NCBI GenBank assembly: GCA_044867645.1
Contig: JBIOVI010000045.1
Location: 1-64,000, forward strand
Length of the DNA: 64,000 nt
Direction of reading: 5' to 3'
From: VRUE01 sp044867645
GTDB taxonomy: Bacteria; Actinomycetota; Thermoleophilia; Solirubrobacterales; 70-9
Position numbers and translations under genes: made by a program. Within the stretch, counting starts at the first letter, position 1, and each line of letters begins with the position of its first letter. Below the pieces are notes generated by a model. It had not been told where the DNA came from. It saw nothing but the letters and a program-made list of their open reading frames with translations, and ran no database searches. Positions 42,639 through 51,684 of this stretch are shown here, piece by piece.

Positions 42639-43787
42639 TCAGCCGTTGGGTCCAGAAACCGGCCGGTCGCCGAGCGTGACCTCGATTTCCTCCCGGTCGC
42701 CGTCGTCGTGGAGGACTTCGAGCGTCACTTCCTTGCCCGGCCTAGAGAATGAGATGAAGCGGGCGAGGTCGTCCGGCTTGATCACCTCGTGTCCGTTGAC
42801 GGCGAGGATCGTGTCGCCACCCACTTCGTAGGGGAGCCCCTGGAAGCTGAGCTTCTCGTCGCCTCCCTGCAGGCCGGCCTCGTCGGCGGGACCGTCGGGG
42901 ACGACTTCGGCCAGCAGGGCGCCATGGTTGGCGTCGAGCCCGAGCTTCGTGGCCAGCTGTGGATAGAGGGCCTGGCTGGAGATCCCGATGTAGGCGTATT
43001 CGGCGCTGCCGTCCTGCTCGAGCTGTGCGAGGGAGCGCTTCACGGTCGAGATCGGCACGGCGAAGCCGACGCCGTCGTTGGCGCCTGAATTGGTCTCGAT
43101 CTGCTGGTTGATGCCGAGCACTCGGGCGGCGGCGTCGAGCAACGGCCCGCCCGAGTTGCCGGGGTTGATCGAGGCATCGGTCTGGATCGCGTCCGCGATC
43201 TGGAACTGGGTCAGCGATTTGACCGAGCGACCGGTCGCCGAGACGATCCCCACCGAGAGCGACTGCTGCTCCCCGAAGGGGCTGCCGATCGCCGCCACCG
43301 GCTGACCGACGACGAGGCCCCCATCGTCGCCGAGCTTGAGCGGATGCAGGTCGAAGCCGTCCGGCTTTACCTCGAGTAGGGCGACGTCGGCAAAGGGATC
43401 GAAGCCGACGATCTTGGCCGGCACGACATTGCGGTCGGGGAACTCGACGAAAACCGCTTTGGCCTCCTTGCGATCGCCGCCTTCGCCGTCGGTGACGACG
43501 TGGGCGTTGGTGACGATCCTGCCGTCGGTGTCGAGCACGAAGCCGGAGCCTTCGGCGGCGCCGCTGTCAAAGATCGAGCGGATCGTGACCACGCCCGGAG
43601 CTGCTTCGCGGTAGACCTCGGCGGCGTCGAAGCCCTCGCTTGCCGCCTGCACGACGACCTGGGTCGGCGTCTTCGTCGCTTCCGGGGCGCCGCCTCCCGA
43701 GTCTCCGCCCTCGTTCCCACCGCAACCGACCAGCAGCGCCGGTAGCAGCACCAGCAGCGCCGCCAGGGAGACCGCCCCGCGCTTCAT
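42639..43787 (-). CDS. HtrA/DegP-like serine protease lipoprotein with PDZ domain
   Basis: 382 residues. A lipoprotein signal peptide with lipobox LLVGC is followed by a trypsin-like domain with catalytic His in VTNAHVVTDG, Asp in FADVALLEV and Ser in NPGNSGGPLLD, then a C-terminal PDZ domain (YIGISSQALYPQLATKL, GPADEAGLQGGD). It degrades or refolds damaged envelope proteins. Start overlaps the end of the histidine kinase gene; kinase and regulator upstream probably control or accompany it. Confidence 0.95.
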   Translation of the reverse strand: MKRGAVSLAALLVLLPALLVGCGGNEGGDSGGGAPEATKTPTQVVVQAASEGFDAAEVYREAAPGVVTIRSIFDSGAAEGSGFVLDTDGRIVTNAHVVTDGEGGDRKEAKAVFVEFPDRNVVPAKIVGFDPFADVALLEVKPDGFDLHPLKLGDDGGLVVGQPVAAIGSPFGEQQSLSVGIVSATGRSVKSLTQFQIADAIQTDASINPGNSGGPLLDAAARVLGINQQIETNSGANDGVGFAVPISTVKRSLAQLEQDGSAEYAYIGISSQALYPQLATKLGLDANHGALLAEVVPDGPADEAGLQGGDEKLSFQGLPYEVGGDTILAVNGHEVIKPDDLARFISFSRPGKEVTLEVLHDDGDREEIEVTLGDRPVSGPNG

Positions 43788-44842
43788 GCGGTCGCCTTGG
43801 CCGGCTCGGCGGGGGCGGGCGGCGGGGTGCCTGGCGGGGCGAGCGGCAGGTCGAGCGTGAAGGCGGTGAAACGCCGGCTGGAGGAGATCGCGATGCGCCC
43901 GTCCATCCGTTGCGCCAGCTCGCGCGCGATCGCCAGGCCCAACCCCGACCCCCCAGCCGAGTCGGCCGTGTAGAAACGCTCGAAGATGCGCTTCTGCACC
44001 CGCTGGGGAATCCCAGTGCCGTCGTCAGAGACGGTCAGCTCGGCGCGCTGGTTCACGGAATAGATGGTCACGGTGACGCTGGTTCCTTCCGGCGTGTGGG
44101 TGAAGGCGTTGTCGAGCAGGATACGAATGATCTGCAGCACCCGGTCAGGGTCCGCGACAGCGATTATCGGCTGGTCTGGGGTTCGCAGCTCGAGCCGTGA
44201 GCCGCGCAAATCGGCGCGCGGACCGAACTCGCGCGCGACGTCCCTAGCCAGCGAGCTGAGGTCGACGCTGCGGATTGCCATCACGATGCCGCCGGCATCC
44301 AGCTGCGACAAGTTGAGGAGATCGGCGGTCAGCTTGGTCAGGCGCTGAATCTGCTCGCGCATCGTGCGCACGAACTCCGCCCGCTCCTCGGGGCTTGGAT
44401 CCTCCTCCTCGAGCAGCTCGATGAAGCCGCCGAGGCTGAAGATCGGCGTGCGCAGCTCGTGCGACGCGTTGGCGATGAACTGCTTGCGGGCGCTGTCCAG
44501 CTCGGCGAGACGTCGCTGCATTTCGTTGAAGGTGCGGGCGAGCTGGCCGAGCTGGCCGGAGGAGTCGACGGGGATCGGGGCGGCGAAGTCACCGTCGGCG
44601 ACCTTGCGCGCGGCCTCCTCAATCCGCTGCACTCGCGCTGCCACGACCTGCGCGGAGTAGAAGCCGACTCCGATCGCGAGCAAGAGAGCGATAAGGCCGC
44701 CGATCAGAATCGGCTGCGAGGCCCCCTCGTGACCGCCAATCACGACGACCCAGACATAGATGATGATCGACGTCGCCGCCCCGATCGACAGCGACATGGT
44801 CGTGATCACGCTGCCGAGGGGAGTGAGGCGGACTCTTCTCAT
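43784..44842 (-). CDS. HAMP-type sensor histidine kinase
   Basis: 352 residues. Two membrane helices with a short extracytoplasmic loop, a HAMP domain (ARVQRIEEAARKVADGDFAA), the HisKA phosphoacceptor in ANASHELRTPI and a HATPase domain (LDNAFTHTPEGTSV, DDGTGIPQ, GGSGLGLAIARELAQRM). Gene order regulator-kinase-protease and overlapping ends suggest one operon sensing envelope stress. Confidence 0.95.
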   Translation of the reverse strand: MRRVRLTPLGSVITTMSLSIGAATSIIIYVWVVVIGGHEGASQPILIGGLIALLLAIGVGFYSAQVVAARVQRIEEAARKVADGDFAAPIPVDSSGQLGQLARTFNEMQRRLAELDSARKQFIANASHELRTPIFSLGGFIELLEEEDPSPEERAEFVRTMREQIQRLTKLTADLLNLSQLDAGGIVMAIRSVDLSSLARDVAREFGPRADLRGSRLELRTPDQPIIAVADPDRVLQIIRILLDNAFTHTPEGTSVTVTIYSVNQRAELTVSDDGTGIPQRVQKRIFERFYTADSAGGSGLGLAIARELAQRMDGRIAISSSRRFTAFTLDLPLAPPGTPPPAPAEPAKATA

Positions 44843-45534
44843 TCCTTGAAGCGATAGCCCACGCCGCGTACCGTGAACAGGTACTCCGGCTGCTTGGGGT
44901 CCGCCTCGATCTTCTCGCGCAGATGGCGGATGTGGACGTCGACGGTGCGGGGATCGCGGTAGTCGGAGTCGCCCCAGACGTGCTCCAGCAGCGTCTCCCG
45001 GCTCAGCACCTTGCCGGGCGAGCGGGCGAGGGCGATGAGGATCTCGAACTCGACATAGGTGACGCCTATCTCCTCGTCGCCCAGGGTCACCATGCGGCGG
45101 CTGGGGTCGATCTTCAGCTCGCCGTGCTCGATCGTCTCCTCGTCGGGCGGGTCGGCGATCATTCTCGAACGGCGCAGCGCCGCCTTTACGCGACTGCGGA
45201 ACTCGCGCATCGAGAAGGGCTTGGTGATGTAGTCGTCGGCACCGACCTCGAGCCCGGCCACCTTGTCCGTCTCGCTCCCCTTCGCGGTCAGCATGATGAT
45301 CGGCACCTGGCTGTGGCGACGCATCTGGCGACAGACTTCGACTCCGTCGAGCTTGGGCAGCATCAGGTCGAGGATCACCAGGTCGAAGCGGGCCTCGGTA
45401 AAGCGCTCCAGCGCTTCGCGACCGTCCAATGCCGAAGTGACGTGGTAGCCGTCCTTGCGAAGCGGATAGCTGAGCAGGGTCTGCAACGACTGCTCATCGT
45501 CGACAAGCAGTATCCGCGTAGACCCGTTCGGCAT
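44839..45534 (-). CDS. OmpR-family response regulator
   Basis: 231 residues. Receiver domain (ILLVDDEQSLQ, phosphoacceptor Asp in DLVILDLMLPKLDG, TAKGSETDKVAGLEVGADDY) and a winged-helix output domain ending YLFTVRGVGYRFKE. ATG 45534 is the domain start; the upstream frame extension lacks homology and a ribosome site. It precedes the kinase with a 4-base overlap. Confidence 0.96.
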   Translation of the reverse strand: MPNGSTRILLVDDEQSLQTLLSYPLRKDGYHVTSALDGREALERFTEARFDLVILDLMLPKLDGVEVCRQMRRHSQVPIIMLTAKGSETDKVAGLEVGADDYITKPFSMREFRSRVKAALRRSRMIADPPDEETIEHGELKIDPSRRMVTLGDEEIGVTYVEFEILIALARSPGKVLSRETLLEHVWGDSDYRDPRTVDVHIRHLREKIEADPKQPEYLFTVRGVGYRFKE

Positions 45535-45634
45535 AAACACAAGAGTAATCCGGTGGCCTCGTCGGCCGCATTGGACGTATGTGCGAGTACCAAGAACTAA
45601 GGGTCCTGGGCCGGGAGCCGATAGAAGGTGCAGG

Positions 45635-45811
45635 ATGCCGCAGCCACAACTGAAGACCCTTATCGAGGACGGCAATTACCGGCCCAAGCCTGAGCTGATC
45701 GCACAGGCGATGTTGCGCCACCGCGGCGTGCGTGCGCTGCTCGTCGGGTCGCAGCTCAGCCCAGCTGATCGAATCCACGCGGCTTCAACAGCTGGCCGTC
45801 AGGCCGCCTGA
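45635..45811 (+). CDS. FlgM-like micro-protein (58 residues)
   Basis: MPQPQLKTLIEDGNYRPKPE followed by LIAQAMLRHRG resembles the C-terminal helix of anti-sigma-28 factor FlgM, which binds sigma28. AGAAGG lies six bases before the ATG. Its 3' end overlaps the convergent thiL stop. No flagellar gene is nearby, so a role as a free sigma-binding or signalling peptide is speculation. Confidence 0.5.
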   Translation: MPQPQLKTLIEDGNYRPKPELIAQAMLRHRGVRALLVGSQLSPADRIHAASTAGRQAA

Positions 45812-46766
45812 TCTCGACCCCCTCGCCGGCGACGACCTCGCCGATCCGAGTCAGTTTCGTTCCTCCTTGCTGCGTTACGAGCCTCGCTGCATCGCCGAAT
45901 CGTGCGGCGGGCAGGGTGGCCAGCAACTCGTAGTCCTCGCCGCCGCTGACTGCCAGCTCCAACGCATCGCTTTCAGCCGCTGCTGCGACCTCGGTGACTC
46001 CGCTGGCGAGCGGCAGCGACATTGCATCGATCCGCAGTCCGACGCCGCTTGCCCTGGCCAGATGCAAGACGTCGCCGCCGAGCCCGTCGCTGAGGTCGAT
46101 CATCGCCGTCGCCCCGGCCTCGGCCAGGGCGCGCCCGGCGGCGAGGCGAGGCTGCGGTTCCAGCTGTCGCGCCACAAGCGCCGCGGACGTGCCGGGAGTT
46201 AAGCCCCCATATGGACGCCTAAGTCCCGGCACGTCCCTGGCGGGCTTGTCCTCCAGTAAAAGAAGGCCCGCAGCGGCACCGCCCAGCTCGCCAGTGACGA
46301 CGAGCGCATCGCCGGGACACGCCCCCGACCGTCTCACCAGGTCGTCCGGACTGTCCGCGTGCCCAACCACGGTCATCGCGAGGGTCAGGGCGGGCGCGCG
46401 GGTCACGTCGCCGCCGGCCAGGCTGGTCTCGGACGCTGCAGCCAGCTCGACGATCCCGTCGAGCAGCTCCATGCAGCCGTCCTCGTCGAGGTCCGCCGGG
46501 ATGCCGAGGACGACGTAGGCCTCCCCCGGCTCCGCCCCCATCGCCGCTAGGTCGGAGAGGGCAGTGGCGAGGGCCTTGTGGCCTATCTGGCGCAGGGTGC
46601 TCCGCTCGCGCCGGAAGTGGACCCCGTCGACCAGTGCGTCGACCGAGGTGGCAGTGGCGCCCCCCGGTACGGAGATCGCGGCATCGTCGCCGCTGCCGAG
46701 TCGGAGCCGGGACCCGACTCGAGGCAGCCGCTCTCTGATCCGCGCCAGCAACTCGAACTCGCCCAT
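45756..46766 (-). CDS. thiL: Thiamine-monophosphate kinase
   Basis: 336 residues. Phosphorylates thiamine monophosphate to the diphosphate. Motifs include GSGDDAAISVPGG, ATSVDALVDGVHF, SDLAAMGAEP, MIDLSDGLGGDVLHLA and SGGEDYELLATL. ATG 46766 is the family start; the longer upstream frame is a shadow. Residues about 177-194 are encoded by a near-perfect inverted repeat (46185-46236) and form an insertion before the LEPQPRLAAGRAL segment. Confidence 0.94.
   Translation of the reverse strand: MGEFELLARIRERLPRVGSRLRLGSGDDAAISVPGGATATSVDALVDGVHFRRERSTLRQIGHKALATALSDLAAMGAEPGEAYVVLGIPADLDEDGCMELLDGIVELAAASETSLAGGDVTRAPALTLAMTVVGHADSPDDLVRRSGACPGDALVVTGELGGAAAGLLLLEDKPARDVPGLRRPYGGLTPGTSAALVARQLEPQPRLAAGRALAEAGATAMIDLSDGLGGDVLHLARASGVGLRIDAMSLPLASGVTEVAAAAESDALELAVSGGEDYELLATLPAARFGDAARLVTQQGGTKLTRIGEVVAGEGVEIRRPDGQLLKPRGFDQLG
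46185..46236. repeat. Inverted repeat inside thiL
   Basis: GGACGTGCCGGGAGTT (46185-46200) and its inverse (46221-46236) match at 15 of 16 bases around a 20-base loop containing CATATG. The frame of thiL stays open through it. Confidence 0.65.
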
Positions 46767-46829
46767 GTGCCCATTCTGCCGTTGCGGGTATCCGGTAGCA
46801 GCCCCCGATCTCACTAAGGTGCGGCAAAC

Positions 46830-47909
46830 GTGGCAGAGGATCAACCACTCCTACATCGCATCGGTGCCGCCGGTGCCCGATTCGGCACCCGCCCGCCGCG
46901 CAGCAAACGCGTCCGCCTCGCGATCCAGGTCGGGATCGCGGTCGTCATCTTTGGCTTCCTCGTCCTCACCGTCATCGACCAGTGGGCGGAGATCAAGGAC
47001 AAGGGTGTCCACTTCCACGTGCTCTGGCTGATCCCGGCCTTCATCGTCCTGCCGATCTTCTACGCGCTTAGCGCCCTCGGCTGGGACCTGACCTTGCGCT
47101 TCCTCGGCTACCGGATCGGGCCGGGCCGGGCGCAAGTCGCCTGGGGCCAGCCGCTGCTCGCGCGCTACGTGCCAGGCAGCGTGCTCTATGTACTGGGGCG
47201 GGTGTTGCTCTCCGAGCGGGCGGGGGTACCGCGGCGGATCACGATCGCCAGCGTCGTCTACGAACAGGCGATCTCCGCCACCTCTGGGATCGCCTTCGCT
47301 GCCTACTTCCTGATCAGCCACCCCGACCTGCAGGGCCAGCCGCTGCGCTGGGCGGTGCTGCTGCTGATCCCGCTGCTGATCACGCTGCTGCACCCGCGCA
47401 TCTTCGGACCGCTTGCCAATCGCCTGCTGGGCGCGTTCGGCCGCGAGCCGTTGCCAGGGGTGATCTCGCTGCGCGGCGTAATCGCCCTGATCCTCTTCTA
47501 CATCTTCAACTGGGGTGTGGTCTCGCTCGGCATCTATTGCGTCGCGCGCTCGGTCAGCACGATTCCCTTCAGCGAAATGCTCACCGTCGGCTCGGCACAA
47601 GCAGTTGGTTACGTGGCGGCGCTGGTCACCCTCGTGGCCCCGGCCGGCCTCGGTGTTCGGGACGCCGCCTTCGCCTGGGCGGTGAAGAGCGCGGTCCCTG
47701 GCAACAGCTTCGCGGTCGGCTCGCTGATCGCGATCGCCGTGCGCGGTGTCTTGACCGTCGTCGAGCTGATCTACGTCGGGCTCGTCACCGCGCTCGGCAA
47801 ACGCGAGGGCTGGTCGATTCCGACCGGTGTCATCCACCCGTCGCCGGAGGAGCAGGCCGAGGAGGCCCGGGACCGCCAAGCCGGGGCTCACGCGCCCGAG
47901 GTTCTATAG
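46830..47909 (+). CDS. LPG-synthase-like integral membrane protein
   Basis: 359 residues with about eight membrane helices of the lysylphosphatidylglycerol synthase transmembrane family, without the catalytic soluble domain. Shared features are the GxxLARYVPGSVLYVLGRVLL region and TLVAPAGLGVRDAAFAWAV. Starts at GTG 46830, divergent from thiL by 63 bases. It might flip a lipid-linked sugar or phospholipid; exact role unknown. Its 3' end overlaps the mannosyltransferase gene by six bases. Confidence 0.85.
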   Translation: MAEDQPLLHRIGAAGARFGTRPPRSKRVRLAIQVGIAVVIFGFLVLTVIDQWAEIKDKGVHFHVLWLIPAFIVLPIFYALSALGWDLTLRFLGYRIGPGRAQVAWGQPLLARYVPGSVLYVLGRVLLSERAGVPRRITIASVVYEQAISATSGIAFAAYFLISHPDLQGQPLRWAVLLLIPLLITLLHPRIFGPLANRLLGAFGREPLPGVISLRGVIALILFYIFNWGVVSLGIYCVARSVSTIPFSEMLTVGSAQAVGYVAALVTLVAPAGLGVRDAAFAWAVKSAVPGNSFAVGSLIAIAVRGVLTVVELIYVGLVTALGKREGWSIPTGVIHPSPEEQAEEARDRQAGAHAPEVL

Positions 47910-49031
47910 CGGGATTCGGGTGCCGAGTTGGAAGGCGGTTAGGGCCAGGGTCAGTAGCTGTAAGGGACGGTCTCGGGATAGGGCTGCCAGCGGGAGGGCC
48001 CAGATCAGGTACCAGGGTAGGAGCCAGGCGGTGGCTAGGAGGAGGCCTAGCGATGCCCAGGCGGCACATCTGAGCCAGTCCGCCCCGCGCCAGGCTCGGA
48101 TCAGGAGGTAGGCGAAGAAGATCGCGTAGCCGACCAGCGCAACTGCCCGGACCGCGGTCGGGTCCAGGCCGGTGAGTCGCGCCACCGTGATCGGCACGCT
48201 CATGTAGCTGGTGCGATGCTGGTTTTCGCCAGCCAGGCCGAGCGCGTCGAGCCAGCCCCAGCCAAAGGCGGCGTAAGCGGCGACCCCGACCGCCATGATC
48301 GCCGCCCCCGCCCCCAAAAACAGCTTCACCGCTGGGGCGTATCCGACTTTTCCCCCACCCAGGGGTGGTGAATGTCGGATACGACTCGCCAGGGCGAAGG
48401 GTGCGGCTATGACCGCCGGGGCCTTGATCGCGAACGCCGCCACGAAGGCAGCGCCGCCGCTCATCTCGCGGGCCGACAGCACCGCGGCGATCGCGGTCAT
48501 TGCGAGAAGCATCGCCAGGCCGTCGTTGTGGGCGCCGCCGACCACGTGGACGAGGACCAGCGGGTTGAGTGCGACGAAGGCGGAGGCGCGCAGCGGGCCG
48601 ATGCCGCGGATCGCTGCGAGCCGGCCCACCAGCGCGGCGATCGCCAGGACGGCACAGGCCGCGGCCGCCTTCAACGCCGCGACCGCGGTTCCCACCGGCA
48701 GCCATGCCAGCGGGTAGGTGGCCAGCGTGAACAGCGGTCCGTAGGCGCTGGTCGCGTCGGGCCAGGTGACACGCGCGTAGGCCGGGTCAGCCGGTGCCGC
48801 GGCGGGCGGGTGGAGATAGGGATCGAGGCCGTGCACGACTCCCAGCCGCGCGTAGTCGACGTAGCTGTACACGTCGTGCGAGAGGAGGACAGGAGCCACG
48901 GCAAAGCCGATGACCGAGACGACGATCGCGGCCCAGACGAGCCGGCGGCCCAGAGCCGGAGCCGCGGCGATCAAGCCCAGGTACGCCACGAATCCGGCCC
49001 AGATCAGGCCATAAGCCAGCCCCGGACTCAC
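47904..49031 (-). CDS. GT-C mannosyltransferase (MptA/MptB type)
   Basis: 375 residues, about ten membrane helices. The first extracytoplasmic loop has SHDVYSYVDYARLGVVHGLD, typical of alpha-1,6-mannosyltransferases using a polyprenyl-phosphate donor; NPLVLVHVVGGAHNDGLAML is also typical of the family. Likely makes a mannan or lipomannan core. A hairpin element (48338-48383) encodes SRIRHSPPLGGGKVGYAP inside a membrane loop. Confidence 0.85.
   Translation of the reverse strand: MSPGLAYGLIWAGFVAYLGLIAAAPALGRRLVWAAIVVSVIGFAVAPVLLSHDVYSYVDYARLGVVHGLDPYLHPPAAAPADPAYARVTWPDATSAYGPLFTLATYPLAWLPVGTAVAALKAAAACAVLAIAALVGRLAAIRGIGPLRASAFVALNPLVLVHVVGGAHNDGLAMLLAMTAIAAVLSAREMSGGAAFVAAFAIKAPAVIAAPFALASRIRHSPPLGGGKVGYAPAVKLFLGAGAAIMAVGVAAYAAFGWGWLDALGLAGENQHRTSYMSVPITVARLTGLDPTAVRAVALVGYAIFFAYLLIRAWRGADWLRCAAWASLGLLLATAWLLPWYLIWALPLAALSRDRPLQLLTLALTAFQLGTRIPL
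48338..48383. repeat. Nested hairpin inside the mannosyltransferase gene
   Basis: CGTATCCGAC (48338-48347) and GTCGGATACG (48374-48383) enclose CCACCC/GGGTGG (48355-48360 and 48363-48368) with a 2-base loop. It lies within coding sequence and keeps the frame. Confidence 0.65.
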
Positions 49032-49057
49032 GCGGTCTCCCGCCTAGCGACGACGGC

Positions 49058-51217
49058 TCATTTGCTGCCGCCCCGGCCCGCCACGCCCCCTCCGCCCACG
49101 CCGGCACCTCCTACCCCGCCACCGGGGCTGGGCGGCGGTGGAGTGGGGGCCGGTTCCTGCCCGACCCCCGGCGCGTAGGCATTTGGGTCGTAGCCGCCGG
49201 TCGCTTCGCGACCCAGCCTTTCGGCTTCGCTTTCTTCCCCTCTCTCTCCGCTGCCGGAGAAGGAGTCGCTTCCGCCGGGGCCGGAGGAGGTGAACTGGCC
49301 GTAGAACGGCGCCCAGCCGATCGGCGTCTTGGGTTCGTCGAATTCCTCGCAGGGCACTTCCGCATTCGAGTAGAGCGAGTGCCAGATTTCCGCCGGGAAG
49401 GTGCCGCCGAAGACGGTCGTGCCGTGGACGCTGGTCATTTCGATCTTGTTTGACTGCGGGTAGCCGACCCAAACGGCGGTCGCCAGGTTGGGCTGGATGC
49501 CGGCGAACCAAGCATCGGTGTAGTTGTCGGTCGTCCCGGTCTTGCCGCCCTGCCCGGAGCAGCCGGTGTAGGCGGCGGTGCCGGTGCCTTCGGTGATGTT
49601 GTCGTGCAGGAGTCGCCACACCTCGTAGGCGACCGCTTCGGGCACGACCCGCTTCGCCTCGGCGTGCTCGGGACGGTCGACGCGCCCGCCGGGGAAGACG
49701 ACGCGGCGGATCGCGACCGGTTTGCGGTGGATTCCGCCCGAGGCGAGGGTCGCGTAGGCGTCGGTCAGCTCCAGCGGCGAGACGCCGATCCGCAGGCCGC
49801 CGATTCCCTCGGCCGGGATGCCGTCGAGTTCGCTTTCGATTCCCATCGACTTCGCCGTGCTGGCGACGTTCTGGGGCCCGACGTCGAGGTCGAGCTGCGC
49901 GAAGACCGTGTTGTCGGAGGCGACCGTCGCCTGCTGCAGGTTGATCGTCCCCTGGTAGCCCTCATCGGCAGTGCTCACTTCCCAGTGGCCCCATTCGGGC
50001 AGGTCGAGATCGAGGTGCTTGGAGGTGTAGTAGGTCGAGTAGGGATCGATCCCTTGCTTCAGCGCCGTCGTCAAGACGAAGCCCTTGAAGGTCGAGCCGG
50101 GCTGCCGGTGGCCCTGCGCGGCGAGGTTGAACTGGCTCTGTTCGTAGTTGGAGCTCGAGACCATCGCCTTGACGTAGCCGTTCTTCGGGTTGATCGAGAC
50201 CAGCGCCGAGGAGGGGTCTTCCGAGTAGGGAAGGGCGGAGCGCATCGCTTCCAGGCCGATCTCCTGCAGTCGCGGATCGACCGTCGTGTAGACGTCGAGG
50301 CCGCCGTTGCGGACGGTGTCGACCCCGTAGGACTTGATCAGCTTGTCTTCGACGTAGTCGAAGAAGTAGGGCTCCCGCTTCTCGAAGTAGCTCTCGTCCA
50401 GATCGAGGCCGAGACCGCGCTGCCAGGCCACGCGCGCCTGCTCGTGGGAAATGTAGCCCAGGTCGGCCATCTTCGAGAGCACCGCGTTGCGACGGGCCAG
50501 CGCGCCCCGCGGGTTGAGGACCGGGTTGTTGTCGGTCGGCGCCTGGGGCAGGCCGGCCAGCAGGGCCGCCTGCGTCAGGGTCAGCTCCCAGACCGGCTTG
50601 GAGAAGTAGATCTTCGCGGCGCCCTGGACGCCGATCGCGGTGGCGCCGTCGATCGTTCCGTAGGAGGCGGTGTTGAGGTACTGGCTAAGGATTTCCCGCT
50701 TCGAGTGGCGCTCGGCGTACTCGATCGCCAGCTCCGCCTCGATGATCTTGCGTTCGAGATCGCGGGCGGGGTTGCGGATGCAGAGGTTGCGCACTAGCTG
50801 CTGCGTGATCGTCGAGCCGCCCTCGACCGTCTTGCCGGCTTCGAGGTTCTTGAGGGCGGCGCGGGCGATGCCCTCCGGGTCGATGCCGCCGTGGTCGAAG
50901 AAGCGCTCGTCCTCGATCGCGACCGTCGCGTTCTGCAGGTTCTTGGGGACCCGGTCGATCGAGACGGGAGTGCGGGCTTCGTCTGACTCGACGATCCCGA
51001 GCTTGCTGCCGTCGGCGGCGTAGATAGTGGAGTTGCCGCCCTTCTCGATCGGTTTGCAGGAGGCAAGCGATGGCGCCTTGGCGGCGACGTCGAGCACCCA
51101 GGAGGCGACCCCGATCGTCACGATCGCGATCAGCACCAGGGCGCCAGCGGCGATGAAGAGCAACTTGCTGCGCACGCCGCCCCGGTGTCGATGACGTCGA
51201 CGATTGCGCTGCGTCAC
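49058..51217 (-). CDS. Class A penicillin-binding protein (PBP1A-like)
   Basis: 719 residues. One N-terminal membrane helix, a GT51 transglycosylase domain (IEDERFFDHGGIDPEGI, EGGSTITQQLVRNL) and a transpeptidase domain with the SxxK in QPGSTFKGF, SDN motif in VASDNTVFAQL and KTG in GGKTGTTDNY. It polymerises and cross-links peptidoglycan. The C-terminal about 80 residues are Gly/Pro/Ser-rich low complexity. GTG start at 51217. Confidence 0.95.
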   Translation of the reverse strand: MTQRNRRRHRHRGGVRSKLLFIAAGALVLIAIVTIGVASWVLDVAAKAPSLASCKPIEKGGNSTIYAADGSKLGIVESDEARTPVSIDRVPKNLQNATVAIEDERFFDHGGIDPEGIARAALKNLEAGKTVEGGSTITQQLVRNLCIRNPARDLERKIIEAELAIEYAERHSKREILSQYLNTASYGTIDGATAIGVQGAAKIYFSKPVWELTLTQAALLAGLPQAPTDNNPVLNPRGALARRNAVLSKMADLGYISHEQARVAWQRGLGLDLDESYFEKREPYFFDYVEDKLIKSYGVDTVRNGGLDVYTTVDPRLQEIGLEAMRSALPYSEDPSSALVSINPKNGYVKAMVSSSNYEQSQFNLAAQGHRQPGSTFKGFVLTTALKQGIDPYSTYYTSKHLDLDLPEWGHWEVSTADEGYQGTINLQQATVASDNTVFAQLDLDVGPQNVASTAKSMGIESELDGIPAEGIGGLRIGVSPLELTDAYATLASGGIHRKPVAIRRVVFPGGRVDRPEHAEAKRVVPEAVAYEVWRLLHDNITEGTGTAAYTGCSGQGGKTGTTDNYTDAWFAGIQPNLATAVWVGYPQSNKIEMTSVHGTTVFGGTFPAEIWHSLYSNAEVPCEEFDEPKTPIGWAPFYGQFTSSGPGGSDSFSGSGERGEESEAERLGREATGGYDPNAYAPGVGQEPAPTPPPPSPGGGVGGAGVGGGGVAGRGGSK

Positions 51218-51247
51218 CTGGACAGCGTACTTCGCTTCCGGCGGAGT

Positions 51248-51664
51248 TCAGGCCTGCGTGTCGCCAGTGGAGAGGTTGTGGACTACCCCCTCCACCAGCA
51301 GTTGGTTGGGGATGACGACCGCGGTGCCGTCGCCGGGGTCGACGTAGGTGTAGGAGAGGGTGATGTCGAGGACCCTGCCCTCGACTTCTTCGAAGGCGAT
51401 CCGATCGCCGATCCGGATCGGCTGTGAGACAGCCAGTTGCACCCCGGCGACCATGTTGGCGATCGTGTGCTGGGCGGCGAAGCCGATGATCGCGGCCAGC
51501 ACCGCGGTCGAGGCGAGAATGCCGGTGGCGAGGCGCTTCAGCTCAGTGAACTGGCTCAGCGCGATCGCCACCAGGACGAGGAAGACGATCAGGATCGTGA
51601 GCCGTCGCAGGAAGCGCAAACGGGTCTTGGTGGACCGCGAGACCTGGGAGACTGGCGGCGTCAT
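51248..51664 (-). CDS. Minimal MscS-type mechanosensitive channel
   Basis: 138 residues: one helix that could be TM2, the pore-like TM3 region (GILASTAVLAAIIGFAAQHTI), then the beta domain (PIRIGDRIAFEEVEGRVLDI, VIPNQLLVEGVV). The C-terminal alpha/beta cage of E. coli MscS is absent. ATG 51664 is preferred; a long open frame upstream is a shadow. Its upstream region carries a 20-bp inverted repeat. Confidence 0.85.
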   Translation of the reverse strand: MTPPVSQVSRSTKTRLRFLRRLTILIVFLVLVAIALSQFTELKRLATGILASTAVLAAIIGFAAQHTIANMVAGVQLAVSQPIRIGDRIAFEEVEGRVLDITLSYTYVDPGDGTAVVIPNQLLVEGVVHNLSTGDTQA

Positions 51665-51684
51665 GGACGGCAAACTAGTCGCAG

